Shown in pieces: positions 26,928-34,592 of a stretch of 48,298 nucleotides of DNA. Position numbers and translations under genes: made by a program. The stretch is from Actinokineospora xionganensis (GTDB lineage Bacteria > Actinomycetota > Actinomycetes > Mycobacteriales > Pseudonocardiaceae). The notes beneath the pieces were generated by a model. The model searched no databases and was not told where the DNA came from. It worked only from the letters and a program-made list of their open reading frames with translations. Numbering within the stretch: position 1 is the stretch's first letter; the number at the start of each line of letters is the position of its first letter. The DNA is taken from contig NZ_JABVED010000028.1 in the NCBI RefSeq assembly GCF_014323725.1, positions 1 to 48,298 of the forward strand, written 5' to 3'.

Positions 26928-27901
26928 TGTTCGTCAAAGCCGCTGGGGCCGCCGCAGCCGCCCTCGTCCTGATCACCGTGCTCATCGGAGCCGCTGCGGC
27001 AGCAGCCGTATCCGCGCTCCTCGGCGGCGGTAGCTCTTCGACCCCGAGCACAGCCGCGCTCAACGACATCCCCGCCGACTACATCGTCCTCTACCAACAG
27101 GCGGCCATCGTGTGTCCCGGACTCGACTGGGCCATCCTCGCCGCCATCGGCAAGATCGAATCCGACCACGGCCGATCCAAACTCCCAGGCGTCACCGTGG
27201 GAGAGAACCGATCCGGAGCGGCCGGCCCGATGCAGTTCCTCAAACCAACCTTCGACTCGGTGATCGCCCGCCACCCGATCCCGCCGGGTGGCGCCAACCC
27301 GCCGTCGCGATATCACCCGCACGACGCTGTCCATGCCGCAGCCTTCTACCTCTGCTACTCGGGCGCCCAGCACGATCTCCGCCGTGCCCTGCACAGCTAC
27401 AACAACTCCGACACGTACGCGTCCAGCGTCCTCACCCTTGCCGCCCACTACGGCGCGACATCCGCGACGAGCCCAGGGCAACTCGGTCTCGACTGGCCGC
27501 CGGAGGCAGCCACCGTGGCCGACCCAACCTCCGGCGGGCACATCACACCCCGCACCCACACGCTGCTGCGCGCGCTGCAGAACAACGCCATGACCGGAGA
27601 CGGCATCGGCTGCTTCGCCCACCGCCCCGCCAACCCCGACTCCGACCATCCGAAAGGCCGAGCCTGCGACATCATGATCAACCCACAAGACCCGCAAGCC
27701 GTCGCCCACGTCTGGACCATCGCGAACTGGCTCATCACCAACCAAGCCCGCTACGGCATCAACTACCTGATCTGGCAAGGCCAATACTGGTCAGCCCGCG
27801 AACCCCGCTGGACGCCCTACCGATCCGACAACTACGGCTGCCCGAACCCGGCTAACATCACCGGCTGCCACTACGACCACATTCATTTCTCATTGTTCTG
27901 A
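26927..27901 (+). CDS. T4SS peptidoglycan hydrolase: transglycosylase plus M15-like domain
   Basis: 324 aa, VirB1-like wall-opening enzyme. An N-terminal membrane helix (about 4-32) anchors it outside the cell. The SLT domain (about 45-185) has candidate catalytic Glu near 78 in IGKIESDHG, then AAGPMQFLKPTF and AAAFYLCYSG. The C-terminal domain shows HPKGRACDI and YDHIHFSL, the H-x6-D and H-x-H zinc pattern of M15/VanY-like peptidases, here in the ARB_07466-like form. It could thus cut both glycan and peptide. ATG overlaps the preceding stop (TGATG). Last gene of the T4SS operon. Confidence 0.85.
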   Translation: MFVKAAGAAAAALVLITVLIGAAAAAAVSALLGGGSSSTPSTAALNDIPADYIVLYQQAAIVCPGLDWAILAAIGKIESDHGRSKLPGVTVGENRSGAAGPMQFLKPTFDSVIARHPIPPGGANPPSRYHPHDAVHAAAFYLCYSGAQHDLRRALHSYNNSDTYASSVLTLAAHYGATSATSPGQLGLDWPPEAATVADPTSGGHITPRTHTLLRALQNNAMTGDGIGCFAHRPANPDSDHPKGRACDIMINPQDPQAVAHVWTIANWLITNQARYGINYLIWQGQYWSAREPRWTPYRSDNYGCPNPANITGCHYDHIHFSLF

Positions 27902-27910
27902 AAGATAGCC

Positions 27911-27931
27911 ATATCGCATCCGATGTGATAT
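27911..27931. promoter_or_regulatory. Operator-like palindrome, copy 1
   Basis: A 21-nt palindrome with a single mismatched pair. The core TCGCATC-N-GATGTGA (27914-27928) is the same motif as the perfect copy at 28070-28084. It starts 10 bp after the T4SS operon stop. Confidence 0.55.
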
Positions 27932-28035
27932 TCGCACCTATGAGATTTTAGAACACATGGTTTACTGCGGCGATCGAGGTGGTCAACACGGCCATGGACG
28001 TCCTTGGCGGGCGTTCGTAGTTCCGCAAGCCTGCT

Positions 28036-28055
28036 GAACGGCACGTTTGCCGTTC
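28036..28055. terminator. Short hairpin, possible terminator
   Basis: GAACGGCA (28036-28043) pairs with TGCCGTTC (28048-28055) around a 4-nt loop. There is no T tract, so termination is only a possibility. Confidence 0.3.
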
Positions 28056-28069
28056 CGTCCACACCGTCC

Positions 28070-28084
28070 TCGCATCTGATGCGA
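28070..28084. promoter_or_regulatory. Operator-like palindrome, copy 2
   Basis: TCGCATC-T-GATGCGA is a perfect 15-nt palindrome. It is followed at once by TAGGAGG. Together with copy 1, 156 bp upstream, it could be the binding site pair of a dimeric regulator controlling the genes that follow. Confidence 0.6.
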
Positions 28085-28119
28085 TAGGAGGTTGTGCCCG
28101 CCCGACCGCACCCTCACCC

Positions 28120-28533
28120 GTGAACTCCACCCACCATGATCGGCAACTCCTCGGCCTCAAGCCCACACCGCCGTGTCCTGGGCGACAGCTCGCTGGCAGC
28201 GACTGGGGGCAGATATGCCGCCCACCGCAGCCGCCGTGGACGAGCGGCACCGCACACCGAACGGTTGTCTCCGATCTCCATAAGGCATCCGGCCGAGAGG
28301 GCAGCCTCACGGTGAGACGCCGATCGATCTCTGCACGTAACAGCTATCGCGGCTCACGCGATGCATCATCCATGGTCGGAGACGGCGCCGAGCGTGAAGC
28401 ACAGTTGGCGGCGGAGTCGGTCGAAGATCTAGGCGTGCAGCTCTTGTGTGAGCAGGGCGAGACCCACCCAACTTCGGGAGGAAGGCGGCACGTCGACCTC
28501 GTGGAGCGGCCTATTGTAGGGGCGGCCAGGTGA
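28120..28533 (+). CDS. Possible small ORF coupled to the HamA-like gene
   Basis: An open frame of up to 137 codons whose TGA overlaps the GTG of the next gene (GTGA), a layout seen at many true junctions here. Only its second half (from about 28371) has the even, hydrophilic look of protein (for example REAQLAAESVEDLGVQLLC). The first half is Pro/Arg noise. I recognise no family. It may be a short upstream gene starting inside the frame, the rest of an old gene, or chance. Confidence 0.3.
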   Translation: MNSTHHDRQLLGLKPTPPCPGRQLAGSDWGQICRPPQPPWTSGTAHRTVVSDLHKASGREGSLTVRRRSISARNSYRGSRDASSMVGDGAEREAQLAAESVEDLGVQLLCEQGETHPTSGGRRHVDLVERPIVGAAR

Positions 28534-29294
28534 CGAACTACAAGCAGTGGTGTGGGCCCCCCAATGTAATATCTGTCGGCTCTCACAGCATCGGCGTCCT
28601 CGTGTCGATGGATGACGAGGTCGGAATCGGAGCCGTCGCAGCTCATCTGCCTAGTCGCTACGCCGAGACCGAGTCGCTGGCACGCATAGCGAAACGGTTC
28701 GGCAAGGCCAAGGTCTCTGAGTTCCTACGAAACAAGCTTCCGCAGACCCAACGCGCCCGATCAGGGGATCTCGGCGAGATTCTCGCCACCACCTATCTTG
28801 AGGAAGACTGCGGATACATAGTTGGCCCCAGTCGCTTGGTCCACCGCGACCATCAGGAGTGGGCAATGCGTGGCGACGATGTCCTCGGGGCAAAGTTCGA
28901 CTCTGCGTCGAACGTCCTCCTGATCAAGGGCGAAGCGAAGAGTCGCGCGAACGCAATGGCTTCGGCGGTGGGAGACGCCCGGGAAGGTCTGCAGCGGGAG
29001 GGCGGGCTGCCCTCACCACATTCATTGACCCAGTTCGCGGAACGCTTGCTGAACACGGCCGACGATGACTTGGGCGAGGCCATCCTCACGCTACAGCTCA
29101 CACGTGGCGTCCGGCCTGGGATTGTCACCCACCTTATGTTCCTGTTTGCAGGCAACGATCCGAGTATCCACGTCAAGGCCGACTTGACTACCTACGGGGG
29201 TGTCATCGCCCAGCAGGCGGTGATCCTGCAGGTCCAGGCGCACCAGGACTTCGTCCGCACTACCTTCGAGAAGGCGATCGCAGATGGTGCGTGA
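28530..29294 (+). CDS. hamA: HamA-like DUF1837 nuclease (Hachiman-type defence)
   Basis: 254 aa. The centre fits a PD-(D/E)xK nuclease of the DUF1837/HamA kind: GDLGEILATTYL (79-90), the acidic site in MRGDDVLG (D116/D117), then LLIKGEAKS with E135 and K137 spaced E-x-K. HamA is the nuclease of Hachiman, held in check by the helicase HamB until phage DNA is sensed; AbpA of the AbpAB system is related. Start GTG, with AGGGG upstream. It overlaps by 11 bp the next ORF, which leads into a large helicase, so the gene pair supports the call. The exact subtype is not certain. Confidence 0.65.
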   Translation: MTNYKQWCGPPNVISVGSHSIGVLVSMDDEVGIGAVAAHLPSRYAETESLARIAKRFGKAKVSEFLRNKLPQTQRARSGDLGEILATTYLEEDCGYIVGPSRLVHRDHQEWAMRGDDVLGAKFDSASNVLLIKGEAKSRANAMASAVGDAREGLQREGGLPSPHSLTQFAERLLNTADDDLGEAILTLQLTRGVRPGIVTHLMFLFAGNDPSIHVKADLTTYGGVIAQQAVILQVQAHQDFVRTTFEKAIADGA

Positions 29295-29622
29295 CCAAAG
29301 AACACTGTCTGACGACCTGGCCACCGCCGTCGCACCCCAGTTCCGCGGTCGACTCCTCGCAAGAGGCCAAGCCCAGTCCATGATCCGTCGTGATGGGATG
29401 CTGCCCGATGGTGCCCCTTCGTTCGATGCGTTCCTGGATGACGACCTTCTCGGATACGGGTACTCCTTGATCTCGACGAGCATGCGGATCATGGAGACCA
29501 GCGATCTGGCGGAGCCGAGACAAGGAACAACCATCGGCAGCAACGAAGGTCTTGCCCGCGAGGGGTGCATTCACGCCTCCTACGCACTCGAAGCGGCGAC
29601 CAGAAATGCCTCAAAACGCTGA
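29284..29622 (+). CDS. Split-off N-terminal part of the HamB-like helicase
   Basis: 112 aa in a frame different from the helicase that follows. It reads SFDAFLDDDLLGYGYSLIST and ends ASYALEAATRNASKR. The helicase frame opens 17 bp before this stop with EEIAFHRLIAGAASHLGGYA. The two halves read like one continuous helical domain (Ala/Leu-rich repeats, then RN, then FHRL). I therefore take it as the N terminus of one ancestral helicase, separated by a +1 (or -2) frame change near 29606-29622. It could be a mutation, a sequencing error, recoding, or a true two-subunit form joined by stop-start coupling. Confidence 0.5.
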   Translation: MVRDQRTLSDDLATAVAPQFRGRLLARGQAQSMIRRDGMLPDGAPSFDAFLDDDLLGYGYSLISTSMRIMETSDLAEPRQGTTIGSNEGLAREGCIHASYALEAATRNASKR

Positions 29623-32600
29623 GGAGATCGCGTTTCACCGCCTGATCGCCGGTGCGGCCAGCCACCTAGGCGGCTATGCCGCACGTGCCTACTCGCTGGT
29701 CCAGGCGGGCGTGCGATCAGGACGGCTGACGCCGATGGAACACACGCTGGCTGACTTGGTCATGCGCTCCCTCGATGGCATCGAGGAACGGACGCGACGC
29801 CTGAGGTCATCACCCAATTTAACGGACGACGCCCTGCTGGCCGCTCTGCTCGACGAGAAACACCCCGCCACGCACGAGGATCCCGCTACATCGACAGGCG
29901 AGCTAGGCCCCATCGCGTTACTGCTCAGCGAGAACTACATGTCGGCGGTCTCCACCGCTCTCTTCGCCTTGGCGCATGGGCAGCCAGACCTCCTGGCAGC
30001 AGCCCTCGACGATCTCCAGACGGGCGAGCGCGCGTCACATGACATGAGCGCACCAGGACCGTGGTGGGTCTACCGCCTCACACGGCGACTGCTCGACGAC
30101 CTCGCCGGGACCAGCATCAGCGCCCACATTCCCGCCCATCCACCACCGGTAGGAACTGCGACGCTCGAAGTCCCCGACGACCGGCGCGCGCGTCGGTGGC
30201 GCTACCTGCGTCGAACGTTCGTGGCGAACCTCTTTGCTCGCAACCGCTCCGAGATCGACCTGTGGCCCTCGCAGTTGCACGTTGTCGACCGAATCTTTGA
30301 CAGCAACCACGACCTGGTCGTGGCGCTCCCCACCAGCGCGGGCAAGACCCGGATCGCAGAACTCTGCGTCTTGTCTTGTCTGGCGCAGGGTCGGCGGGCC
30401 GTGTACGTGACACCACTCCGAGCACTCTCCGCTCAGACCGAGCAGGTTCTGGATCGAACCTTCGCGCCTCTCGGAGTCCGCGTGTCGTCCCTCTACGGGA
30501 GCATGGGCGTAAGCGACAGCGACGAGGATGCCCTCCGGACAAGTCAGATCGTCGTCGCGACACCGGAGAAGCTCGACTTCGCGCTCAGATCGAGTCCGAG
30601 TGTGCTCGATGACGTTGGCCTGGTCGTCCTCGACGAAGGACACATGATCGGTCCGTCTGAGCGCGAGGTCCGCTACGAAGCGCAGATCCAGCGCCTCCTG
30701 CGTCGCCCTGACGCACACGCGCGGCGCATCGTGTGCCTCTCTGCCGTCTTCCCGACGGGCCAGGACCTCGATGACTTCGTTTCTTGGGTCACCGACGAGA
30801 CCCCGGGCGGACTCCACCGCGAGGAATGGCGTCCCACCCAGCAACGGTTTGGCTTGGTGGAATGGCGCGGCGATCACGCCCGCCTGTCGATGACCCTGGG
30901 AGAGGACCAACCGTTCATTCCCAGGTATCTGGAGGCGAAGGAACCTACTCGCCCCCGACGGAGGTTGTTCCCCGCCGACAAACGGGAACTTGTCATTGCG
31001 ACCGCGTGGCGGCTCGTCGAGGAAGGCCAGACCGTTCTGATCTTCTGCCCCCAACGGAACTCGGTCGAGCCCTACGCGCGGGAGGTCATCAGGCTTCGAC
31101 GACAAGGACTCATCGACTCCGTGCTTCCCGCCGACGTTGATCTTTCCGGCGCTCTCACGATCGGCGCCGAGTGGTTCGGTGAGGGACATCCGATCTTGGA
31201 GTGCCTCAAGCTTGGAGTGGCGATCCATCACGGCGCGCTCCCCGGGCCCTTCCGCCGTGAGGTCGAACGTCTCCTTCACGCCGGAGTCATCCAGGTCACC
31301 GTCGCTTCGCCGACCCTCGCGCAAGGGCTGAACCTATCGGCATCCGTCGTGCTGTTCCACGGACTCCGCCGTGGCCAGATTCCTCTCACCGGCGCAGAGT
31401 TCTCCAACGTCATCGGACGAGCCGGACGCGCCTTCGTCGACACGGAAGGACTCGTCCTTTATCCCATCTTCGAACCCACCGAATGGCGGCGGCGCGAATG
31501 GCTGCAACTCACGGCTGGCGACGCCGGCAAGGCGCTCCGCTCCGGACTCATCGAAGTGAGCATCGCCCTCATCCGACGCATCATCGGGTCGATCAAATCT
31601 AATGAACTGCAGCCCTTCCTCGACTACCTAACCGGCGGTGCAGAATGGGCATTCCCGGTTGTCGCGGGCGAGGCATCAGACCAGCGAATGGAGGCAGCTC
31701 AGTTTTGGCAGTCGAACCTCGCCCTCCTCGATGCCGGAATCCTAAGCATCGTCGGCGACGATGGCGCCGGGCCCAGCGAGATCACCCAACTGATCGCGGA
31801 CACCCTGCGGGGCTCCCTGTGGGAGCGACAGGTCGATCGCCTAAACGCGCCACAAGCCGCAGCCCTCCGTGAGGTGGTCACCAGCCGAGCACGGTTCATT
31901 TGGAACACTTCCACGCCAGCCCAACGCCGTGGGTGGTATCTAGCTGGACTCGGCGCTAACGCAGGTCGAGAACTCGCTCAGGTCGCAGGCGACGTCGTCG
32001 AGCTGATCGCTCATGCCGAGACCGCGATAGCCGACGAGGATCACACGACCGCGACATCTCGGCTGGAGCAGATCGCAACCACGATCTTCTCGCTGTCCAC
32101 GTTCCAGCCCGAGACACCGGTCGGGAATTGGCGCGAGGTCCTCGCCCATTGGGTAGGTGGTCGACCCCTCGGCGACTTCGAGACCGGCAGCCCGGATGAC
32201 CGCCTCAAGATCGCCCAGTTCATCGAATCGGACCTGGTCTACCGGCTGGTGTGGGGTATGGAGGCTGCCCGCGTGTACGAGGATGCACAAGGCAACCCTT
32301 CCGCCGCCGCACTCGACGGTTCGGCGTTGACTGCGATCGAGACTGGCACTTTCCTGCGGCCAGCGTCCATCCTGATCCGCGCCGGTTTCGACCACCGCAG
32401 CGCGGCAATCGCCGCCGTCAAGCAGACCAATGCGACTTTCGACTCGAATGCAGCTATGCGGGACTGGATTGCGCAACTCGACCCTGAGATGGCCAGCTCA
32501 CCCGACTGGCCGACAACGGAGTCCCGCGAGGCCTGGCTGAACTTCGCAAATCGCGCACGACGGACCCGACGCCGACAATGGCGACGGCAAACCGCGCGGC

Positions 32601-32836
32601 TCGATGACGTGACCTGGTCCGGTCCTGTTCCGCAGGAACGCGCCTGGTTGCGAGTTACGACTGGTCCGGACGGCGAGATCGAGCTTTGGTCTCCGGGCTA
32701 CGACCGCGTGGGCACCGCCGAAACTCGGCTCAACCCGGCCATGGAAGGCATACTTCACGCGCGACGACTCAGCGACGAACCAGGCATCGAGCTGCGCTAT
32801 CGGGGACCTAGCGACCTGTTCAGCAACGACCAGTAA
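29606..32836 (+). CDS. hamB: Ski2-like SF2 helicase, HamB-like (Hachiman-type defence)
   Basis: 1076 aa. After a 230-residue helical N-terminal domain comes the motor: Walker A ALPTSAGKTRIAE near residue 243, TPLRALSAQTEQV, VVATPEKLDFALR, motif II as VVLDEGH (DEGH, near 345) and LSAVFPTG. Then IHHGALPGPFRREVERLL, ASPTLAQGLNLSA and motif VI NVIGRAGRA near 602. This order and wording are Ski2-like. A 450-residue C-terminal part follows that I cannot assign. Downstream of a HamA-like nuclease it fits HamB, which scans DNA and releases the nuclease. The ATG lies inside the preceding ORF. If the split is an error, the whole protein would be about 1,180 aa. Confidence 0.7.
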   Translation: MPQNAEEIAFHRLIAGAASHLGGYAARAYSLVQAGVRSGRLTPMEHTLADLVMRSLDGIEERTRRLRSSPNLTDDALLAALLDEKHPATHEDPATSTGELGPIALLLSENYMSAVSTALFALAHGQPDLLAAALDDLQTGERASHDMSAPGPWWVYRLTRRLLDDLAGTSISAHIPAHPPPVGTATLEVPDDRRARRWRYLRRTFVANLFARNRSEIDLWPSQLHVVDRIFDSNHDLVVALPTSAGKTRIAELCVLSCLAQGRRAVYVTPLRALSAQTEQVLDRTFAPLGVRVSSLYGSMGVSDSDEDALRTSQIVVATPEKLDFALRSSPSVLDDVGLVVLDEGHMIGPSEREVRYEAQIQRLLRRPDAHARRIVCLSAVFPTGQDLDDFVSWVTDETPGGLHREEWRPTQQRFGLVEWRGDHARLSMTLGEDQPFIPRYLEAKEPTRPRRRLFPADKRELVIATAWRLVEEGQTVLIFCPQRNSVEPYAREVIRLRRQGLIDSVLPADVDLSGALTIGAEWFGEGHPILECLKLGVAIHHGALPGPFRREVERLLHAGVIQVTVASPTLAQGLNLSASVVLFHGLRRGQIPLTGAEFSNVIGRAGRAFVDTEGLVLYPIFEPTEWRRREWLQLTAGDAGKALRSGLIEVSIALIRRIIGSIKSNELQPFLDYLTGGAEWAFPVVAGEASDQRMEAAQFWQSNLALLDAGILSIVGDDGAGPSEITQLIADTLRGSLWERQVDRLNAPQAAALREVVTSRARFIWNTSTPAQRRGWYLAGLGANAGRELAQVAGDVVELIAHAETAIADEDHTTATSRLEQIATTIFSLSTFQPETPVGNWREVLAHWVGGRPLGDFETGSPDDRLKIAQFIESDLVYRLVWGMEAARVYEDAQGNPSAAALDGSALTAIETGTFLRPASILIRAGFDHRSAAIAAVKQTNATFDSNAAMRDWIAQLDPEMASSPDWPTTESREAWLNFANRARRTRRRQWRRQTARLDDVTWSGPVPQERAWLRVTTGPDGEIELWSPGYDRVGTAETRLNPAMEGILHARRLSDEPGIELRYRGPSDLFSNDQ

Positions 32837-32881
32837 AGATGGGGCACACGGACACTTCGGTAGCTTGGCGAACCTCGGGCC

Positions 32882-32903
32882 GAGTTCCCGAGGGCTGGAA
32901 CTC
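32882..32903 (+). terminator. Hairpin downstream of the helicase
   Basis: GAGTTCC (32882-32888) pairs with GGAACTC (32897-32903) around an 8-nt loop, 46 bp after the helicase stop, in the gap between convergent genes. There is no T tract. Confidence 0.4.
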
Positions 32904-32922
32904 AGTGTTCATCAGTGCTCCC

Positions 32923-32939
32923 AGTCGTTCCTCACGACT
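32923..32939 (-). terminator. Hairpin at the end of the minus-strand operon
   Basis: AGTCGT (32923-32928) pairs with ACGACT (32934-32939) with a 5-nt loop that includes the stop codon of the 152-aa gene. It is short and weak, but placed between two convergent transcripts. Confidence 0.3.
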
Positions 32940-33390
32940 CGCCCCATGCCGCCCACACTCTTGGCAATGGGCCGCCCTGGGAGATCCAGTCGTCGAGCGC
33001 TTGGTAGTAGCTCAGCGCGTCCTCGCGGAGCGGAGTGATCCGTTCGTCGCGTAGCTTGTCGGCCTCGATCGCCTTGTCCGCGTCCACCAGCGCCGAGTAG
33101 GTGACGCTGAGTCGGCGCGCTTCCTCAGCGCTCTGCCGGGCGAACGCCAAGACGTCGTCCGGTTCGACGATGCTGTTCTCGTCGCCGTGGCGTCGTTGCC
33201 AGAATCCTGCGGTGAACCCGTCGCGCCAGGCGTCGCGTTGCCGAGTTTCGTCGACCCATCGCGGGACTAGGTCGACCCAATCGGTTGTCCCCACCGATGT
33301 TGGCCCGTACACGCGGACATGGCCCGCACCGAAACCGGCGATCCAGCCGCAGTGCCGGGCTTTCGCCGCGCTCTCCGATTCCATGATCAT
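32932..33390 (-). CDS. Hypothetical protein (152 aa), last of the amidoligase operon
   Basis: Unrecognised, soluble, mostly acidic. The N-terminal part is Gly/Trp-rich (HCGWIAGFGAGHVRVYGPTS) and the C-terminal half is a likely helical hairpin (QSAEEARRLSVTYSALVDAD). No metal or nucleotide motif is visible. AGGAGATC precedes the start codons; M-I-M gives two choices 6 bp apart. It lies 3 bp after the preceding gene stop, so it is cotranscribed. Confidence 0.7.
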   Translation of the reverse strand: MIMESESAAKARHCGWIAGFGAGHVRVYGPTSVGTTDWVDLVPRWVDETRQRDAWRDGFTAGFWQRRHGDENSIVEPDDVLAFARQSAEEARRLSVTYSALVDADKAIEADKLRDERITPLREDALSYYQALDDWISQGGPLPRVWAAWGES

Positions 33391-33393
33391 GGC

Positions 33394-33861
33394 TCAGATC
33401 TCCTCTCCCGTGCTGTCTTCTCGGTGTTGGCATGCGTCGTCGTCGATCAGCCGTAGTGGCCCGCGGATGTGCTCGCGGAGTTGCCGGTAGAGCGCGCGCA
33501 GCGACGTCTGTTCGCGTGGTCGCATCGGCCGACCGCGCCGCACCGCGATCGCCCGCTCGGCTCTGTGCGTCAGGGCGCTCCACTGGTTGCGCTCGATCAG
33601 CGCCGCGCACTGCGGGCAGGCCGCCCAGTCCGCGAGACTGGAATGTGTCGGAGCGTGGGGAATGGTGAAGTCCCTCGCGGGCAGCACATGCGTGGGTGGT
33701 GTGTCGTTGCAGAAGTCGCAGCGGCCGAGCCACCCGAGTGGCGCTTCGACCGGCACCACCGGGTGGTCGTCGGGATCGGACACGGTGTGTTGGTAGGTGA
33801 TCCCCGCTTCGGTGGCGACGATGTCGACGGCGTTGCCGCAGGCGGCGCAGATGGTGATCAC
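33394..33861 (-). CDS. Small zinc-finger protein (155 aa)
   Basis: Three Cys pairs mark zinc ribbons: CAAC at the N terminus (residues 5-8), CDFC near 48-51 and CPQC near 83-86, with histidines between (PARDFTIPHAPTHSSL). The C-terminal third is an Arg-rich helix (LRALYRQLREHIRGPLRL). Family not recognised. GTG start overlapping the stop of the CpaE-like gene (GTGA). It might bind nucleic acid or act as an assembly factor; the sequence does not decide. Confidence 0.75.
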   Translation of the reverse strand: MITICAACGNAVDIVATEAGITYQHTVSDPDDHPVVPVEAPLGWLGRCDFCNDTPPTHVLPARDFTIPHAPTHSSLADWAACPQCAALIERNQWSALTHRAERAIAVRRGRPMRPREQTSLRALYRQLREHIRGPLRLIDDDACQHREDSTGEEI

Positions 33862-34577
33862 GGCCCGGTTCTCCCCGGCTCGAGTCGGATCACCTCGTCA
33901 GCTGCGTTGATGGCGAGGATGGAAGCCGGGTCGTCGGCTCGCGCGCAGTCGATGACGATCAGCTCGCGGGACGTTGCGAGGCGGGCCAGCGTACGAGCGA
34001 GGATGTCGGTGGGGATCTGGCCGCGTTCTCCGGGGGTGAATCCGACGATGTCGCCGCCGAGCTGGATGGGAAGATGCTCGGCGCAGGTGGCCAGCCGGTT
34101 CTGGATCGGGGTGGTCGTGGTGCGCAGTTCGAGCAACGCTGTGGCCAGACCCATCGCGGCGGCGGCCATCGCCAGGGCCGCCGCCATGTGGGCAGCTTCA
34201 TCGGGCGGGCCGATGACGGCCAGGGTCAACGCACCGGGTGCGCACTCGCTGGCGACTCGACGGGACAGGTAATCCTCGGCGGCGGGTAGGACGAGGACTC
34301 GTTCGGCGTGCAGTCGCACCGCGTCGGCCCACGCGCCGTGTGCGGTTTGGCCGAGGCTGATCAGGATGACGCGATCGCGGGCGGGCAGCTCGCGGCTGAT
34401 CACCGCGTCAGCGTCGTGGGTGTCGATCAGCACCAGACGCGCTTCGTGCCACTGCATCCAACTCACCTCCCCCGGAGTGCGGGTCGTGACCATGGGAGCG
34501 GCAAACGCGGCGTAGAGGGTGAACTCCATGGATCGGGTGGTGATCAGCAGTGTCAGGATGCTGGAATCGGTCTTCAT
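33858..34577 (-). CDS. Degenerate MinD/CpaE-like (Ssd-type) protein
   Basis: 239 aa. The first 110 residues have the receiver-like outline seen at the N terminus of CpaE/Ssd proteins (RLVLIDTHDADAV; VILISLGQT). The rest follows the MinD fold in outline: ALTLAVIGPPDEAAHMAAAL in place of the P-loop, then LATALLELRT, and ELIVIDCARADDP as the switch region. The P-loop has no Lys and no GK[ST], so ATP hydrolysis is unlikely. It may be a structural partner or inhibitor of the true CpaE-like ATPase at 46174-46962. The call is by outline, not strong identity. Confidence 0.5.
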   Translation of the reverse strand: MKTDSSILTLLITTRSMEFTLYAAFAAPMVTTRTPGEVSWMQWHEARLVLIDTHDADAVISRELPARDRVILISLGQTAHGAWADAVRLHAERVLVLPAAEDYLSRRVASECAPGALTLAVIGPPDEAAHMAAALAMAAAAMGLATALLELRTTTTPIQNRLATCAEHLPIQLGGDIVGFTPGERGQIPTDILARTLARLATSRELIVIDCARADDPASILAINAADEVIRLEPGRTGP

Positions 34578-34592
34578 CAGTTGCCATCCGCG

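Larger units (their letters stand above)
27902..28529. other. Intergenic region before the defence block
   Basis: About 630 bases, visibly less GC-rich than the T4SS operon. It contains two copies of one palindromic motif (separate entries), a short hairpin, and in its second half a weakly supported open frame. I see no clear end for the T4SS transcript and no strong -35/-10 pair. Confidence 0.6.
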
